A stretch of DNA of 64,000 bases from Chamaesiphon minutus PCC 6605 (GCF_000317145.1 NC_019697.1:1116001-1180000), one strand, 5' to 3'; counted from the stretch's first letter, positions 51,835 to 62,311 are shown. Translations and numbers: made by a program. Notes: generated from the letters alone by a model not told the origin.

Positions 51835-52405
51835 CTAATTGCCGTTCCTCCCCTGACAATGTGCGCTGCCAACTAATATAACCCGCAATACACAAGCCGA
51901 TAAACACTAGATATAACATGGCGGTGAGGTGCAATCCGCGCGTGATGTAGAGATATATATACAGCACATCTACCACAAACCACACCAACCAACTTTCGAT
52001 CGCTTTACGATTGAGTAAATATTGTGCGGCTAAACTCAAAGCGGTTGTAAATGCATCTAATAATGGTGCCGAACCATTAACCGCTGTTAATGCCAACATC
52101 AATAACCAAGTTGACATGACGATCGCCACACTCAACCATAATAACAATTGCCATGAAACTCGCACGATCTTCAGTGGCGCGCGATCTTTGCCACCATATA
52201 ACCAGTTGTACCAACCCTGCACCCCCAAACCGAGATACACGATCTGTAATCCCGCATCGCCATACAATCGCGACTGTCCAAATAAAATCAGAAAGCAAAT
52301 ATTATTGGCAATCCCGATCGGAAAATTCCAGATATTTTCCTTGACGACTAGATAAACACAAGCTGCACCCGTGACGAACTTCCAGTCTCCCCCTCTCCCC
52401 CTTTC
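51827..52405 (-). pseudogene. pnuC: PnuC nicotinamide riboside transporter lacking its start
   Basis: 192 sense codons open from 52405. VTGAACVYLVVKENIWNFPIGIANNICF and GLGVQGWYNWLYGGKDRAPL are core PnuC motifs, yet no ATG, GTG or TTG start precedes the first helix: upstream the frame reads a purine-rich repeat (AGGGGGAGAGGGGGAGACTGG) to a TGA. The first in-frame ATG is at 52267 and would drop the first two helices. Either a rare start is used or the gene lost its 5' end to the repeat. Confidence 0.65.
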
Positions 52406-52466
52406 TCAAAATAGTAACTAAATTTACGCCATAGACTACTGGCTCTGTGTCAGCATCGCGTCACAT

Positions 52467-52544
52467 TTACAGCAGCCAGTTACCGAGGAACCAAATTATT
52501 AAAATCGAACTGAAGGTAGCTAACCAAATCTTCCAAATTGCCAT
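52467..52544 (-). CDS. Candidate 25-aa single-membrane-helix microprotein
   Basis: ATG at 52544 preceded by a GAGAG Shine-Dalgarno-like word; the peptide (starting MAIWKIWLATFSSILIIWF) is almost entirely one hydrophobic helix with short ends and stops at TAA. Size and composition resemble cyanobacterial photosynthetic mini-subunits, but I do not recognise it. Only other content seen in 52406-52923 is scattered HIP1-like words. Confidence 0.35.
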   Translation of the reverse strand: MAIWKIWLATFSSILIIWFLGNWLL

Positions 52545-52923
52545 AATTTACTCTCGTCAGTTATATTTATGTCAAAATTTAGCGTTCCTACCGATAATTA
52601 GGCAAATAAATTTCGATTGTCTTCATAGTTAGATTATCTGCTCTAAAACAGAGCTATTTATCGCTCGATCGACATAGCTTGTCTTATCAATGATTGCACC
52701 TATATACTTATCGATCGTCGATAGGTGTTAGCTTTGATGCTTCATGGGCATTATGGTCACCACACAACACGATCGACTTGGTTGGCAAATGGCTACAATA
52801 GCAACATGGTAATGTCTGCAACCGATCGAACTACAGCAAGTTTGACAATAAGATGCTGTGGATTTTGGGGCATATTAGGAGCAGCCAGCACCGATTGCCA
52901 ATAGCGAAGATGAGGACAAGATA

Positions 52924-54780
52924 ATGCAACAGACGATCGATCTAAACTGTAATTTCGACCCCGCAGTCTTACCGACTGGTACGGGATTAACTACACAGAT
53001 CCTCATGCGGCTGCGCTCTGCTTTGCCAGAATTACCGCGTCGCAATCTAAATCTGTCACTGGCGATCGATCGATCTGGTTCGATGGCAGGTTCGGCACTA
53101 TTTCACGCCCTCAAAGCGGCTGAATCGATCGTAGACCAATTAGCAGCTAGCGATACCTTTTCGATCGTCACCTACGATGATAAAGTCGATACGGTCGTAC
53201 CGCCCCAATCCGTGAGCGATAAAGCCGCCCTCAAATCAGCAATCCGACGAGTGCGTGCTGGCGGACTGACAAATTTATCTGGCGGGTGGCTCAAAGGTTG
53301 CGAACATATCAAAACTCGCCTCGATCCGCAATGCATCAACCGAGTGTTATTACTCACCGACGGACATGCAAATGTCGGAATTACCTCACCCACGGTGCTG
53401 ACGACGACATCGGGACAAAAAGCCGAAGAAGGAATTACCACTACAACTCTAGGCTTCGGGCAAGGTTTCAACGAAGATTTATTGATTGGCATGGCCAGAG
53501 CCGCCAATGGTAACTTCTACTTTATCCAAAGTATCGACGAAGCCAGCGAAGTTTTTAGGATCGAATTGGACAGTTTGCGCGCCGTCGTCGGTCAAAATTT
53601 GACAGTGACGATCGAATTCGCTCCAGGCGTGAGCCTCGTCGATACCTTGAGCTTGGCTCAAGTCAGCCAGAATAATACCGGGGCGACAGTATTGACATTG
53701 GGCGATCTCTATGAGGGTGAGGATAAACTCTTAGGCTTGAGCCTGAATATCGCCAACGCCCCGATCGGGCGATTGGCAGTGATGAAAGTACACTATACTG
53801 CCGAGATCGTCCGAGATGGGGCGATCGAGCGCGTTGCTGGTACTACAGATATTTTTGCCACCGTCGGCTCGATCGAAGAATCGGCAAATTCGGCCTCTAG
53901 CGATGTCATGTTAGAGTTAAGCCATCTGACGATCGCTAAAGCCAAAGAAACTGCCCTCACCCTCGCCGAGCAAGGCCATCGTCAAGCCGCCGAACAGGCA
54001 CTAAGAAAGGTACTCAAAGATCTACACGATCGCGGACTCAACGAGAATTTTGAAATTGCCGAAGAAATCGAGCAACTAGAGTATTTCGCCACTCGGATCG
54101 CTCAAGGCGGCTTGGGCAATGCCGGACGTAAGGAACTATTGGATCAAAGCTACCAAGCCCTCAGCCGCAATCGTAGCGATCTATCGGGACGCGGTACCAC
54201 CGCAGGCGATGAAGTTGCTACCTTACCGACAACTAGTGAAGTCGGTAGCGGGATCGAGTTGCACTGCGTCCGCGAAGGCGGCAAACTGAAAATTAAGGTG
54301 ATTTCCGATGGTTACGATCGCACCAAAAATGTGCAATTTCCACGGGCAATTCGCGCCGAGGGCGCGCGTTATACTGTAGAAGAGTTAAAACTAGCCGAGG
54401 GCGGTTTCTATCGGGTACAGGGCAATATTTCGCGATTGACCAAACCAGGAGAAGTAGATATCTTCGCGGCTAGTAGCAATCGATCGCGCGCTATGCCGAC
54501 AGGTAAAGCATCCAAAGGTACGGCGACTGCTGCCGATCTGCCCACAACCGACACCGTAGGCGATGGCGTGTTGGTACAGTGTGTCAAAGAAGGCAGCAAA
54601 TTACGCGCCAGAGTAGTGGCGGATGGGTACGATCCAGATTGGAATATGCGATTTCCGCGATCGGTGCGGGAGGAAGGGATGCTATATGTAGTAGATGAGA
54701 TTAAAACTGGCCCCGATGGTAAGTCTTATATTGCTTGTGGTGAGGTGAAACGTTTCGTTCAGCCAGTTAGTGCTTCGTAA
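52924..54780 (+). CDS. VWA-domain protein
   Basis: 618 aa. MIDAS motif DRSGSMAG in LSLAIDRSGSMAGS, then the Thr in GLTNLSGG and the Asp in LLTDGHAN. Residues ~1-340 resemble YfbK-like VWA proteins; ~440-615 contain two similar ~70-residue beta units (GIELHCVREGGKLKIKVISDGYD and GVLVQCVKEGSKLRARVVADGYD) that look like an internal duplication. No signal peptide. Metal-dependent protein-binding scaffold. Confidence 0.85.
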   Translation: MQQTIDLNCNFDPAVLPTGTGLTTQILMRLRSALPELPRRNLNLSLAIDRSGSMAGSALFHALKAAESIVDQLAASDTFSIVTYDDKVDTVVPPQSVSDKAALKSAIRRVRAGGLTNLSGGWLKGCEHIKTRLDPQCINRVLLLTDGHANVGITSPTVLTTTSGQKAEEGITTTTLGFGQGFNEDLLIGMARAANGNFYFIQSIDEASEVFRIELDSLRAVVGQNLTVTIEFAPGVSLVDTLSLAQVSQNNTGATVLTLGDLYEGEDKLLGLSLNIANAPIGRLAVMKVHYTAEIVRDGAIERVAGTTDIFATVGSIEESANSASSDVMLELSHLTIAKAKETALTLAEQGHRQAAEQALRKVLKDLHDRGLNENFEIAEEIEQLEYFATRIAQGGLGNAGRKELLDQSYQALSRNRSDLSGRGTTAGDEVATLPTTSEVGSGIELHCVREGGKLKIKVISDGYDRTKNVQFPRAIRAEGARYTVEELKLAEGGFYRVQGNISRLTKPGEVDIFAASSNRSRAMPTGKASKGTATAADLPTTDTVGDGVLVQCVKEGSKLRARVVADGYDPDWNMRFPRSVREEGMLYVVDEIKTGPDGKSYIACGEVKRFVQPVSAS

Positions 54781-54923
54781 GTAAGTATGAAAAACTAGAG
54801 GAGAGAGCGGGGAACGGGGGAGAAGAATGTAAAAAATGACGATCGTACCTAAAACCAGCAACGCCCAGAAAGTGTATTTTGAAACCCGTCCGCACACAAA
54901 TTTATTGACAGGAGCGACGCTTG

Positions 54924-55772
54924 ATGGAGCTTTATAAAGATGTCGAAATTGTTCTTACCACCAAGCACGAGAAAGCCAAAGCGATCGAGCCTGCTTTTTC
55001 GGAGATTTTGGGTGCGCGGATTCGATCGCTAGATTTAGATACGGATACTCTTGGCACTTTTGCTGGGGAGGTAGAAAGAAAAGGTAATGCTCTGGAGTGC
55101 GTTAAACAGAAATGCGCGTGGGGGATGGAACAAGTTAGAGCTGACTACGGGCTGGCAAGTGAGGGGAGTTTTGGCCCGCATCCGGCTATTCCTTTCGTTC
55201 GAGTTGATACCGAACTTCTTTATTTTATAGATCGCCAGCGAGATATCGGCCTTCATCTCACCGAAATATCCACAGATACAAACTATCAGATGAAGACGAT
55301 TGCCTCGATCGAGGAATTGCAAAAATTTGCTCGGGACGCACGATTTCCATCACATGCCCTGGTCTTGCGACCGAATTCGGCCATCAGAGGCACACTACTA
55401 TTTAAGGGTATTCAGCAACTAGACGAACTAATTGACGCTTTTAAAGATTGCGTTCGACAATCCGCAGACCGCCTAGCCTGGGTAGAGACAGATATGCGCG
55501 CGCATCTCAATCCATCAAGAATGCAAGCGATCGCTAGATTAGCGCGTAAACTGGCTACCAGGCTGTCGAATGTCTGCCCAGAATGCCATGCCCCTGGCTG
55601 GGGGATGGTTGATGTGGAAGTGGGGCTTGAATGTTCTTGGTGTGCCTCAAAAACGGAGAATGTCAAGTTTGAGATTTATGGCTGTACGAAATGCGCGTAC
55701 CAAGAGAAATGTCTGCCCGCTCATGGTCTAAAAAAAGCCGATCCAGCTTATTGTTCGCGCTGTAATCCCTAA
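54924..55772 (+). CDS. DUF6671-like protein with C-terminal zinc ribbon
   Basis: 282 aa from the ATG at 54924; an in-frame TTG one codon earlier is less likely. Shine-Dalgarno AGGAG lies ~12 nt upstream. N-terminal part LTTKHEKAKAIEPAFSEILGA fits DUF6671; C-terminal ~75 residues contain four CxxC pairs (CPECH, CSWC, CTKC, CSRC) for two zinc sites. Function unknown. Confidence 0.7.
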   Translation: MELYKDVEIVLTTKHEKAKAIEPAFSEILGARIRSLDLDTDTLGTFAGEVERKGNALECVKQKCAWGMEQVRADYGLASEGSFGPHPAIPFVRVDTELLYFIDRQRDIGLHLTEISTDTNYQMKTIASIEELQKFARDARFPSHALVLRPNSAIRGTLLFKGIQQLDELIDAFKDCVRQSADRLAWVETDMRAHLNPSRMQAIARLARKLATRLSNVCPECHAPGWGMVDVEVGLECSWCASKTENVKFEIYGCTKCAYQEKCLPAHGLKKADPAYCSRCNP

Positions 55773-55944
55773 GTGTGGCGACCTCGATCGCTCGGCTCGA
55801 TACCAATTAGCGATCGCCGATATTTGTGGTGAGTCGAGGGTTACATCTGTTAATTTAATCGAACAGAAATTGAGTAAATAAGACTGTCGGAGCCGACAAA
55901 TGCTGAAACGATGGCTCGGTAGTCATAATCTAGCTTTAAAGATA

Positions 55945-56952
55945 CTAAAGCAGATCGATCCCAACTTTCAACGCTGGATTATTTTCCCATCTGTCCCCCA
56001 CATGAGCATAAATCGCCGTAGTACGCGGATCGGCATGACCCAACAAATCCTGTACCTGTCTCAATGTTGCCCCATTCCGCAGGGCTAATGTCCCCGCTGT
56101 ATGCCGCAAACTATGAGCTGAAAGCGTCCGTCCCTCCATATACTTGAGATTTGTCGCTTGGAGATATTTATCCACCACCTGCCGAATCCCCCGCCGCGAT
56201 AACCGCTCTCCGCGACCGAAATTACTGAGATTGACTAACAGCGGACTATCTACCATCGCATCAAATCCCGCAGCCCGCCGCGCGGTTAAATACGCCTCCA
56301 TTAACTGTGCTAACTGGGGAGTCAGGGGCACCACCCGCATGTGTCGCTTACTACTAACTTTCACCCCCACCCGTTCCCCTTGACGCACCACATCGCCAAT
56401 ATTCAGCCGATGCATCTCTACCGTGCGCGTCCCTTCGAGTGTCATCACACCCAGCAATAATTTATCCCGCAGGTTTTTCAATGGCGTGGGGGTATCGATG
56501 CCGCCTAACGGCTGCGCCACCGATTTGAGCAATACTGTAGCTTCATCCTGTTCGAGATAAGTAATCTTCGCTGCCGGATCGATCGATTCTGTGGGTGGTT
56601 TCACTCCCCATGCGGGATTACCCCCCATTAATCCATATTCTACCGCTGCATCGTACAACCGACTGACTGCTGTCAATTTCACCGCGATCGTGTTTGGCTT
56701 ATACCCTCGCTGTTCTGCCAACCACCACCGATAAATCTTAATCGTCTCCCGCGTTGCCGCACGCGGATCGAGCTGATTGTGACGACACCAATCTAGATAC
56801 TGTTTGACCTGTGTCCAGTACGTGACGATCGTATCACCACTGGCACCACCATTAGCTACATCAAATTGTAAGAAGTTGGTGAAGACGCTTATCAATTCAT
56901 CGCAATCTATTTCGACAACTGCTGGAGTCTGTTGCTCGGTGGTAGTGACCAT
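55945..56952 (-). CDS. Tyrosine recombinase (XerC/phage integrase type)
   Basis: 335 aa from 56952 (MVTTTEQQTP). N-terminal SAM-like core-binding domain (VFTNFLQFDV...TYWTQVKQYLDWCR) and catalytic residues in order: Arg in LEGTRTVEMHR, Lys in SSKRHMRVVPL, His and Arg in SAHSLRHTAG, His in LLGHADPRTT, Tyr in AIYAHVG. Complete catalytic set. At the border of the IS-rich end of the window; could belong to an integrated element, but no attachment sites were found. Confidence 0.9.
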   Translation of the reverse strand: MVTTTEQQTPAVVEIDCDELISVFTNFLQFDVANGGASGDTIVTYWTQVKQYLDWCRHNQLDPRAATRETIKIYRWWLAEQRGYKPNTIAVKLTAVSRLYDAAVEYGLMGGNPAWGVKPPTESIDPAAKITYLEQDEATVLLKSVAQPLGGIDTPTPLKNLRDKLLLGVMTLEGTRTVEMHRLNIGDVVRQGERVGVKVSSKRHMRVVPLTPQLAQLMEAYLTARRAAGFDAMVDSPLLVNLSNFGRGERLSRRGIRQVVDKYLQATNLKYMEGRTLSAHSLRHTAGTLALRNGATLRQVQDLLGHADPRTTAIYAHVGDRWENNPALKVGIDLL

Positions 56953-58259
56953 CTGCACGAGGATTAGTTATTTTTCTTATTGTATGAAATCTCTTCTACT
57001 TATGTCACGCCTTGCAACAAATAATCATCAAGAACGCGCGTTTTTGATGCTTCGCTTTACTGGCTCGCTCATTCCCCTGCCACACCCAATCCTCGATCGC
57101 TCGACACTCACCTATCGCTCTTCTCTTGCGACAACACCTACTCACACACCTGTGCCACTCAATTTCGCTCTAATCTCCCAGATTTGTAAAATTAACGTAT
57201 CAATCAAGTATAAACATAGTTGTTTTAAATATATGTATTTAATAAATATAAACACAGCAATCATTTAAACTCATGCTTGACTTTTAAAAATATTTGCTAG
57301 ATTACAAGCAAGGTATGATTCAATCTGACGATACCGCACCTCCAATCGGAAACACCAAACACCGATGTTGCAGACGATCTCGTGGCTGACGAGCGAACAT
57401 CGATGGAGCCACTGTTGCGAGCATTCATATAACTATGAATGTTGATGGATGTTAATAGGGAGTTGCTCTCAGACTCAATTTGGGTAGAAATGGGAGATTT
57501 AAGGATTGAGGTACCGATAAATACACTTATAGGAACCTCAATTACCACCCCTAGCCCACCCACATTCAATCGAATCCTCAATTTCATCTTCTAAATTAAT
57601 GAGCAATTGAGCCAGATCCCACTCAAATCTCACTCTTTACTGGACATCTGCTGTTTGAGAATTGGTATTTAACAATGATGTGCCAAGCTAGAGATTTCGT
57701 TCCACTTACGACAATCTAAGAATACCTGAATGTACGCGATCGCTCGGACATAAATTTTGGGCATTATAGACTTAGTAAATCTGCTCGATTTTTTACCTCT
57801 CGATCGGTCGAAAATACCTAGCCATGCTTTATTTAAGTAGCGACTGGTAATGAGTGTAGCCGATTGGGGATAAAGACTATTATCTGTTCTTTTGCCGTCT
57901 GGATAATTTTACGATCGATCTCATCGATTAGCAATGGCAAGATTTTAATTGAGATTTAGGCAATCTTCACAAAAGATTGCCAGCGATAAATGCGAACTAA
58001 CACGTCGATTTTACTGTGATATCGATCTGGTATTAGGACGACGTTTCTAGAGCGTTTGGCTAGTTATTAGTAATATTTTCGGTTCGATTTACGGTCGAGC
58101 GGGTGCGTACATCGGGATAATTGCCTGGAATTTGGAACGGAGGAAGATCGATCGTGCTGATGCGGGTAAATGTTGCTAGTATTGAGTTTTGCTTATTAAG
58201 GGTGTGATAATGCGTCTTTTCACATCCTTAATTTATCCATTCTCCCATCCCCCACCCAC
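56953..58259. other. Long gene-poor stretch with AT-rich block and a hairpin
   Basis: No convincing gene on either strand. 57170-57260 is AT-rich with repeated words (gtataaacatag, aaatataaacacag). 57959-57981 is a perfect 9-bp hairpin (GGCAATCTT/AAGATTGCC). A 96-codon minus-strand frame at 57297-57587 has poor composition. Possibly promoter DNA of the integrase plus decayed sequence. Confidence 0.4.
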
Positions 58260-58751
58260 TTAGTACAAACTCCAGGTAGTCCCTCCCTTCATCCACACAT
58301 AAATCTCTCCCAATATCCCTAAAATTCGATCGGATATTTTGTCAACTATTAGGTGATGCATGGCTTGGCGGGCAATAAAAATTCGCGTGGGTAAAGCTGC
58401 AAATTTCACATCTAAATCGTCGAGAATTTTAACATCTGGATCTGATAATTCCAGCGGGGTTAGTGATTCCATCTCATCATCTTCCTCATCTCCATCCATC
58501 AGATTGGTAAGGTATTCTCGGACGGTGAGACCCTTCTGCTTGGCGATCTTCTTAGCCCTATCTAGCAATACTTTCGGCAGCTTTTGGGATTGTTTCTCTG
58601 TCCAGTCTGGGTCGATTTCAGCATTGATTCGATGGGTGGTAATTTCGGTGGGAGCGTTCGCTGCGAGGATGTTTTTCCAGGCTTGTTCTAGTGCGGGTCC
58701 GTCTTCGTAATAGCCGACTGCTTGGTTGTAAATTTTGATAATGTGATTGCA
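58260..58751 (-). pseudogene. Unidentified gene lacking a start codon
   Basis: 163 sense codons open from 58751 with good coding character: IIKIYNQAVGYYEDGPALEQ, TEITTHRINAEIDPDWTEKQ, LLDRAKKIAKQKGLTVREYL, an acidic linker, and a C-terminal IYVWMKGGTTWSLY. A TAG precedes the frame and no ATG/GTG lies before it; a TTG at 58568 would halve the protein. Family not recognised; probably 5'-truncated. Confidence 0.4.
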
Positions 58752-59248
58752 CTAGCGAAGGCTCTGAATGTAAGTATTAAGACGGTATGCAGTTCGATGG
58801 GTATAGATGTAGCGGAGGTGCCCAATGACAACTAAAGTTGTGCGGCGAATGATTTGGATTCCTTCTGTCACTGATGTCTAGTCAGGAATAGCCCGAAATT
58901 GGCATTTAAGTAACGTAATTAGCGATCGATGTGGAAAATTAGTCTAATTCAATTAATATCGCTTTACAGGGCATTTAAAGGGCAAATCTAATCGATCGAG
59001 TCTACTTTCCCAGACCGATTGAATTTGTGGCATCGATGATTCGATCGATCTCCGCCGTTTTTGTGAGAAAAATCCCCAGATCTTCTGTTTTGACCTGAGC
59101 AGACTGGGGGTGAAAACAAAAAATCTGTTTTCTTTAAAGAAATAACGTCTTTATTAAAAATAAGTATATTTAAAAAGTATACACGGATATAAAATAAGTA
59201 AGCGTGAGTTTTTATTTGTGGCGAGAAGTCGATCGCGAGGAAAAATGA

Positions 59249-59365
59249 CTACTCGCCTTCAAAATAGTCGAGATCTAGGCGTTTGATTTGGTATTCGCAG
59301 ATCGCAGAGACACCGAGATTGACATCGATGGCATAACGGCTGTTTGCCAGAGGGAAGTAGTTCCA
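59249..59365 (-). pseudogene. Short coding remnant
   Basis: 38 codons (WNYFPLANSRYAIDVNLG, then VSAICEYQIKRLDLDYFEGE) ending in TAG. Looks like the C-terminus of a lost protein; not recognised. The rest of 58752-59421 shows only AT-rich and HIP1-like sequence. Confidence 0.3.
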
Positions 59366-59482
59366 CGATCGAGCGGTGTTTCATTTTCTCACTCTGCCAG
59401 CCCGTTGACTCGATCTAAACTCAGTAGATCGCAAAGAGCTGAAAAAAGGGTAGAGTCTGGCTAGACAAAAACAAAAACAGCC

Positions 59483-59585
59483 ATGACGACTACCCCAAAT
59501 TGATTATCCCCGACCCCAGCATTAACTGACGAAGGTACATTGGCATCAGCAATCGATTGTTTGACTAGCCACCTGGAAATCATTC
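59483..59585 (+). pseudogene. N-terminal fragment of ISH3-type transposase
   Basis: ATG at 59483; MTTTPN then a TGA, after which the same frame continues SPTPALTDEGTLASAIDCLT. It is cut by the nested IS at 59586 and so carries both a nonsense change and an insertion. Confidence 0.6.
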
Positions 59586-61059
59586 GTGACAAGTTAAGAA
59601 AATCAGAGATTTGTCAAAAAGGTAATAAAAAGATGCCAAACTGTTTCTAGTCAAGAGTTTGAGGGAATAGAGGCCTGATGACCAGCCGCCGAAGAAGTAA
59701 CCGCGACCACGCCAAAAAGAACCACCAACCAGGTGTGGAAGATGAGATCATCGCCGCTCAAGTAGAGGCTTTATTGACACCAGCAATTTTCAATCAAAGT
59801 CATTACTACCGACAATTAGGGCTGAGAAATCGGCTGTTAAATTTACCCTTGATGATGGCAGCAGTGCTGACGCTACTGTGGCGGAATGTGCCAGGAGTCA
59901 GAGAACTAAGCCGAATGTTAGGGCGAGAAGGATTTTTGTGGTGTGAGCCAACACAAGTAAGTCAACAGGCGATTGCACAAAGATTTCTGACCTTTCCATC
60001 TGAGTTATTTGAGAGAGTGTTTAAGGAATTACTGCCAGAATTTAGAGTGAAGTGGCACCAGAGAAAACAGCGATTGTTGCCACAAAGCATTGAATTTGCT
60101 CAAGCAAAATTTGAGCGGATTTGGGCATGTGATGGCTCCACATTGGAAGCGATATTCAAGAAATTAGATAGCTTATCTGATGTGCCAATCGGACAACTAG
60201 CGGGAAAAATGGGAGTAGTCATAGATTTGGTGACGAGATTGCCGATTGAAATCTGGTTTAGAGAAAATCCCAAAGCTTCAGATGTTAATTTTGAGAAAGA
60301 TATCCTGAATTTAGTAACATCGGGCACTTTATTGCTCTTGGATCGAGGCTTCTATCATTTCCAATTTTGGCAAGAATTAATTAACAGAGATATTCATTTT
60401 ATTACTCGATTAAAAAAAGGTGCATCGCTACAGATAGAGCGAGTATTTAGCAATAGTTATAGTATCCGTGACCGAATAGTGCGGATGGGGTCTGGCACCA
60501 AAAAGACTCCATATATAACTGTAAGATTAGTCGAAATTAAAGTGGGTAAAGTCTGGTATTCTTATCTAACTAGTGTACTCGACCCATTGAATCTTCCTCC
60601 CTATGTAGTCGCCGATTTGTACGGAAGACGGTGGCGAATTGAAGAGGCTTTTAATACTGTTAAACGATTGCTCGGGTTGAGTTATTTATGGACTGGTTCA
60701 GTTAATGGAATTAAATTACAGATGTGGGGGACTTGGCTGTTTTATGCAGTTCTAGTCGATTTAGGTGATGCTGTAGCTGATGAATTATCTCTCCCATTCG
60801 ACCGCATTTCTTTAGAGATGATTTATCGAGGTCTTTATCACTTTCATGTAGCTCATCATAAAGGTTTAGCTGCCAATCCAGTCACCTATTTTGCTGCCCC
60901 AGAGAATCAAGATTTAGGTATTGTTAAAACTGTTCGTAAACCTAATGTTAAGTTAATTATTGCACCTTTTCCTGATTCTATGAGTCGAACAGACAATTTT
61001 TTCTTCGACTCATCGCCTCAAGCCCGCTTGACAAGTGCGATCGCTTCTTAACTTGTCAC
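59586..61059 (+). mobile_element. IS4-type insertion sequence, 1474 bp, apparently intact
   Basis: Perfect 15-bp terminal inverted repeats GTGACAAGTTAAGAA at 59586-59600 and 61045-61059. One full-length transposase gene. The flanks show no matching target duplication, and the host transposase gene lacks its middle, so insertion was followed or accompanied by an adjacent deletion. Confidence 0.85.
59678..61051 (+). CDS. IS4-family transposase
   Basis: 457 aa. DDE residues in IWACDGSTLEA, TLLLLDRGFYHF and the Y-(2)-R-(3)-E-(6)-K-like motif YGRRWRIEEAFNTVKR. The TAA stop lies inside the right terminal repeat. Complete, so probably still active. Confidence 0.9.
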   Translation: MTSRRRSNRDHAKKNHQPGVEDEIIAAQVEALLTPAIFNQSHYYRQLGLRNRLLNLPLMMAAVLTLLWRNVPGVRELSRMLGREGFLWCEPTQVSQQAIAQRFLTFPSELFERVFKELLPEFRVKWHQRKQRLLPQSIEFAQAKFERIWACDGSTLEAIFKKLDSLSDVPIGQLAGKMGVVIDLVTRLPIEIWFRENPKASDVNFEKDILNLVTSGTLLLLDRGFYHFQFWQELINRDIHFITRLKKGASLQIERVFSNSYSIRDRIVRMGSGTKKTPYITVRLVEIKVGKVWYSYLTSVLDPLNLPPYVVADLYGRRWRIEEAFNTVKRLLGLSYLWTGSVNGIKLQMWGTWLFYAVLVDLGDAVADELSLPFDRISLEMIYRGLYHFHVAHHKGLAANPVTYFAAPENQDLGIVKTVRKPNVKLIIAPFPDSMSRTDNFFFDSSPQARLTSAIAS

Positions 61060-61648
61060 TAATGGTCTCGACCGAGGGTTTTACAGTGTACCAATTATTC
61101 GCTGGCTCAAAGCACTCAATTTTCCGTTCTTAATGCCTGCGGTGATTCGCGGTAAAACAGGTGGTACTCGTGCCTTGTTGAGGGGACGGAAGAGTTATGC
61201 CACTGATTACACCATCAACAGCCCTAAATACGGTAGCCTCACTTGTCAAATGCGAGTGGTTTGTGGCTATCACAAAGGCTTTAAGGGTCAACATGGGATT
61301 CGCTATCTGGTTTATGCTGTCCATCGGGTCAAGATTGCCTTAAATCAGCTTCACCATTACTATCGTCAACGATTTGGAATTGAGACTAGCTATCGCCTCA
61401 AGAATCATTGTCGGATTCGGACTACTACTAAAAATCCGGTACTGCGACTTTTATTTGTCGCTCTGGCTTTTGTTTTGGTCAATCTCTGGGTCTATTTACT
61501 TTGGCATTTCATCAGTCGCTCCAGACGGGGTGGACAGCTTGTTTACCATGCTTTGTTCCCCTTAAACATCATGTTGCAGTTCCTCTCTACTGCCGTTGAG
61601 CGACGTTTTCCCGTCGTTACAGCTATTTATTTGCCCATTTTAGATTGA
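61060..61648 (+). pseudogene. C-terminal fragment of ISH3-type transposase
   Basis: Frame from GLDRGFYSVPIIRWLKAL through YYRQRFGIETSYRLKNHCRI to PILD-TGA. Contains the second Asp (LDRGFY) and the catalytic Glu (GIETSYR) regions, about half of the usual ~380-400 aa. An apparent ATG at 61133 is internal. Confidence 0.8.
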
Positions 61649-61723
61649 CTTTGCGATCTACTGAAACTGAAACCTATTTGATGACTCATAATAGAATGAT
61701 GTGTTGAGGGAGAAAAAGTTTGT

Positions 61724-62311
61724 ATGGATTCTGGAAAATTTTTAGTTGTGCTGCTATCTTGTTGGCAAATAGGAGCTAGCTCTGCGGTACAGGCCGCTGG
61801 TGAAAATTCAGTCCCGCTAGCGCAAGGCACAATCGAAATAGTGGAGCGGAAGGTTCCTTGCTCTACAGCAGAATTTAGCTATTTTTTTCGTGTTTTTGTT
61901 CGCGGATTAAACGATCGCCTGCCCAAAACGGCTATTCGCAATGCCTATGTCTGGCCTCAGGTGGAAGTTCGGATCGATCGAAAACCAAGTCAACTATTAG
62001 TAACTGCCCCCAAGCAAGATTATATTGGTGATGGCTTCAAGATTGGATTGCAGCAAAACTTATGGGTCTATTTAGGCCCACAGGTGTTAAATGGTAACTA
62101 TCCAAGGCTAAAGGTTAAGTTCAAACCCCTCACCCGTCAAAAAATCAGGGTTGAATACAGCCAAGCTGAGTATGCACCAGTAGCCAATGCTAGGGCAAAT
62201 CAAGAGCGGCTGGTAAAAACTTTTGGCGAATCAGGAGCTTATATTTTCGAGCATCGTTTGGGCTGTTGGCGGTTGACTCAAGAACTAAGATCTGCTGTGA
62301 CTTTGCCATAG
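61724..62311 (+). CDS. Hypothetical exported protein, 195 aa
   Basis: Residues 1-~25 (GKFLVVLLSCWQIGASSAVQA) are a signal peptide with an AxA-like cleavage site. The mature part has two cysteines (KVPCSTAEF near the start, RLGCWRLTQ near the end), compatible with a disulfide, and a beta-rich middle. Not recognised. 55 nt after the IS target duplication, so the IS may influence its promoter. Confidence 0.6.
   Translation: MDSGKFLVVLLSCWQIGASSAVQAAGENSVPLAQGTIEIVERKVPCSTAEFSYFFRVFVRGLNDRLPKTAIRNAYVWPQVEVRIDRKPSQLLVTAPKQDYIGDGFKIGLQQNLWVYLGPQVLNGNYPRLKVKFKPLTRQKIRVEYSQAEYAPVANARANQERLVKTFGESGAYIFEHRLGCWRLTQELRSAVTLP

Larger units (their letters stand above)
59422..61663 (+). mobile_element. ISH3-type insertion sequence, broken by a nested IS
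   Basis: Terminal inverted repeats CAGTAGATCGCAAAG at 59422 and complement ending at 61663, flanked by a perfect 5-bp target duplication AAACT (59417-59421 and 61664-61668). Inside: N-terminal piece of its transposase (59483-59585), a complete IS4-type IS (59586-61059), and the C-terminal piece (61060-61648). The middle of its transposase gene is missing. Confidence 0.85.

Noticed and set aside
57297-57587. 96-codon minus-strand frame
   Set aside because: Starts with a plausible MKLRIRLNVGG but then becomes Ser/Thr-rich low-complexity; no Shine-Dalgarno and no recognisable family.
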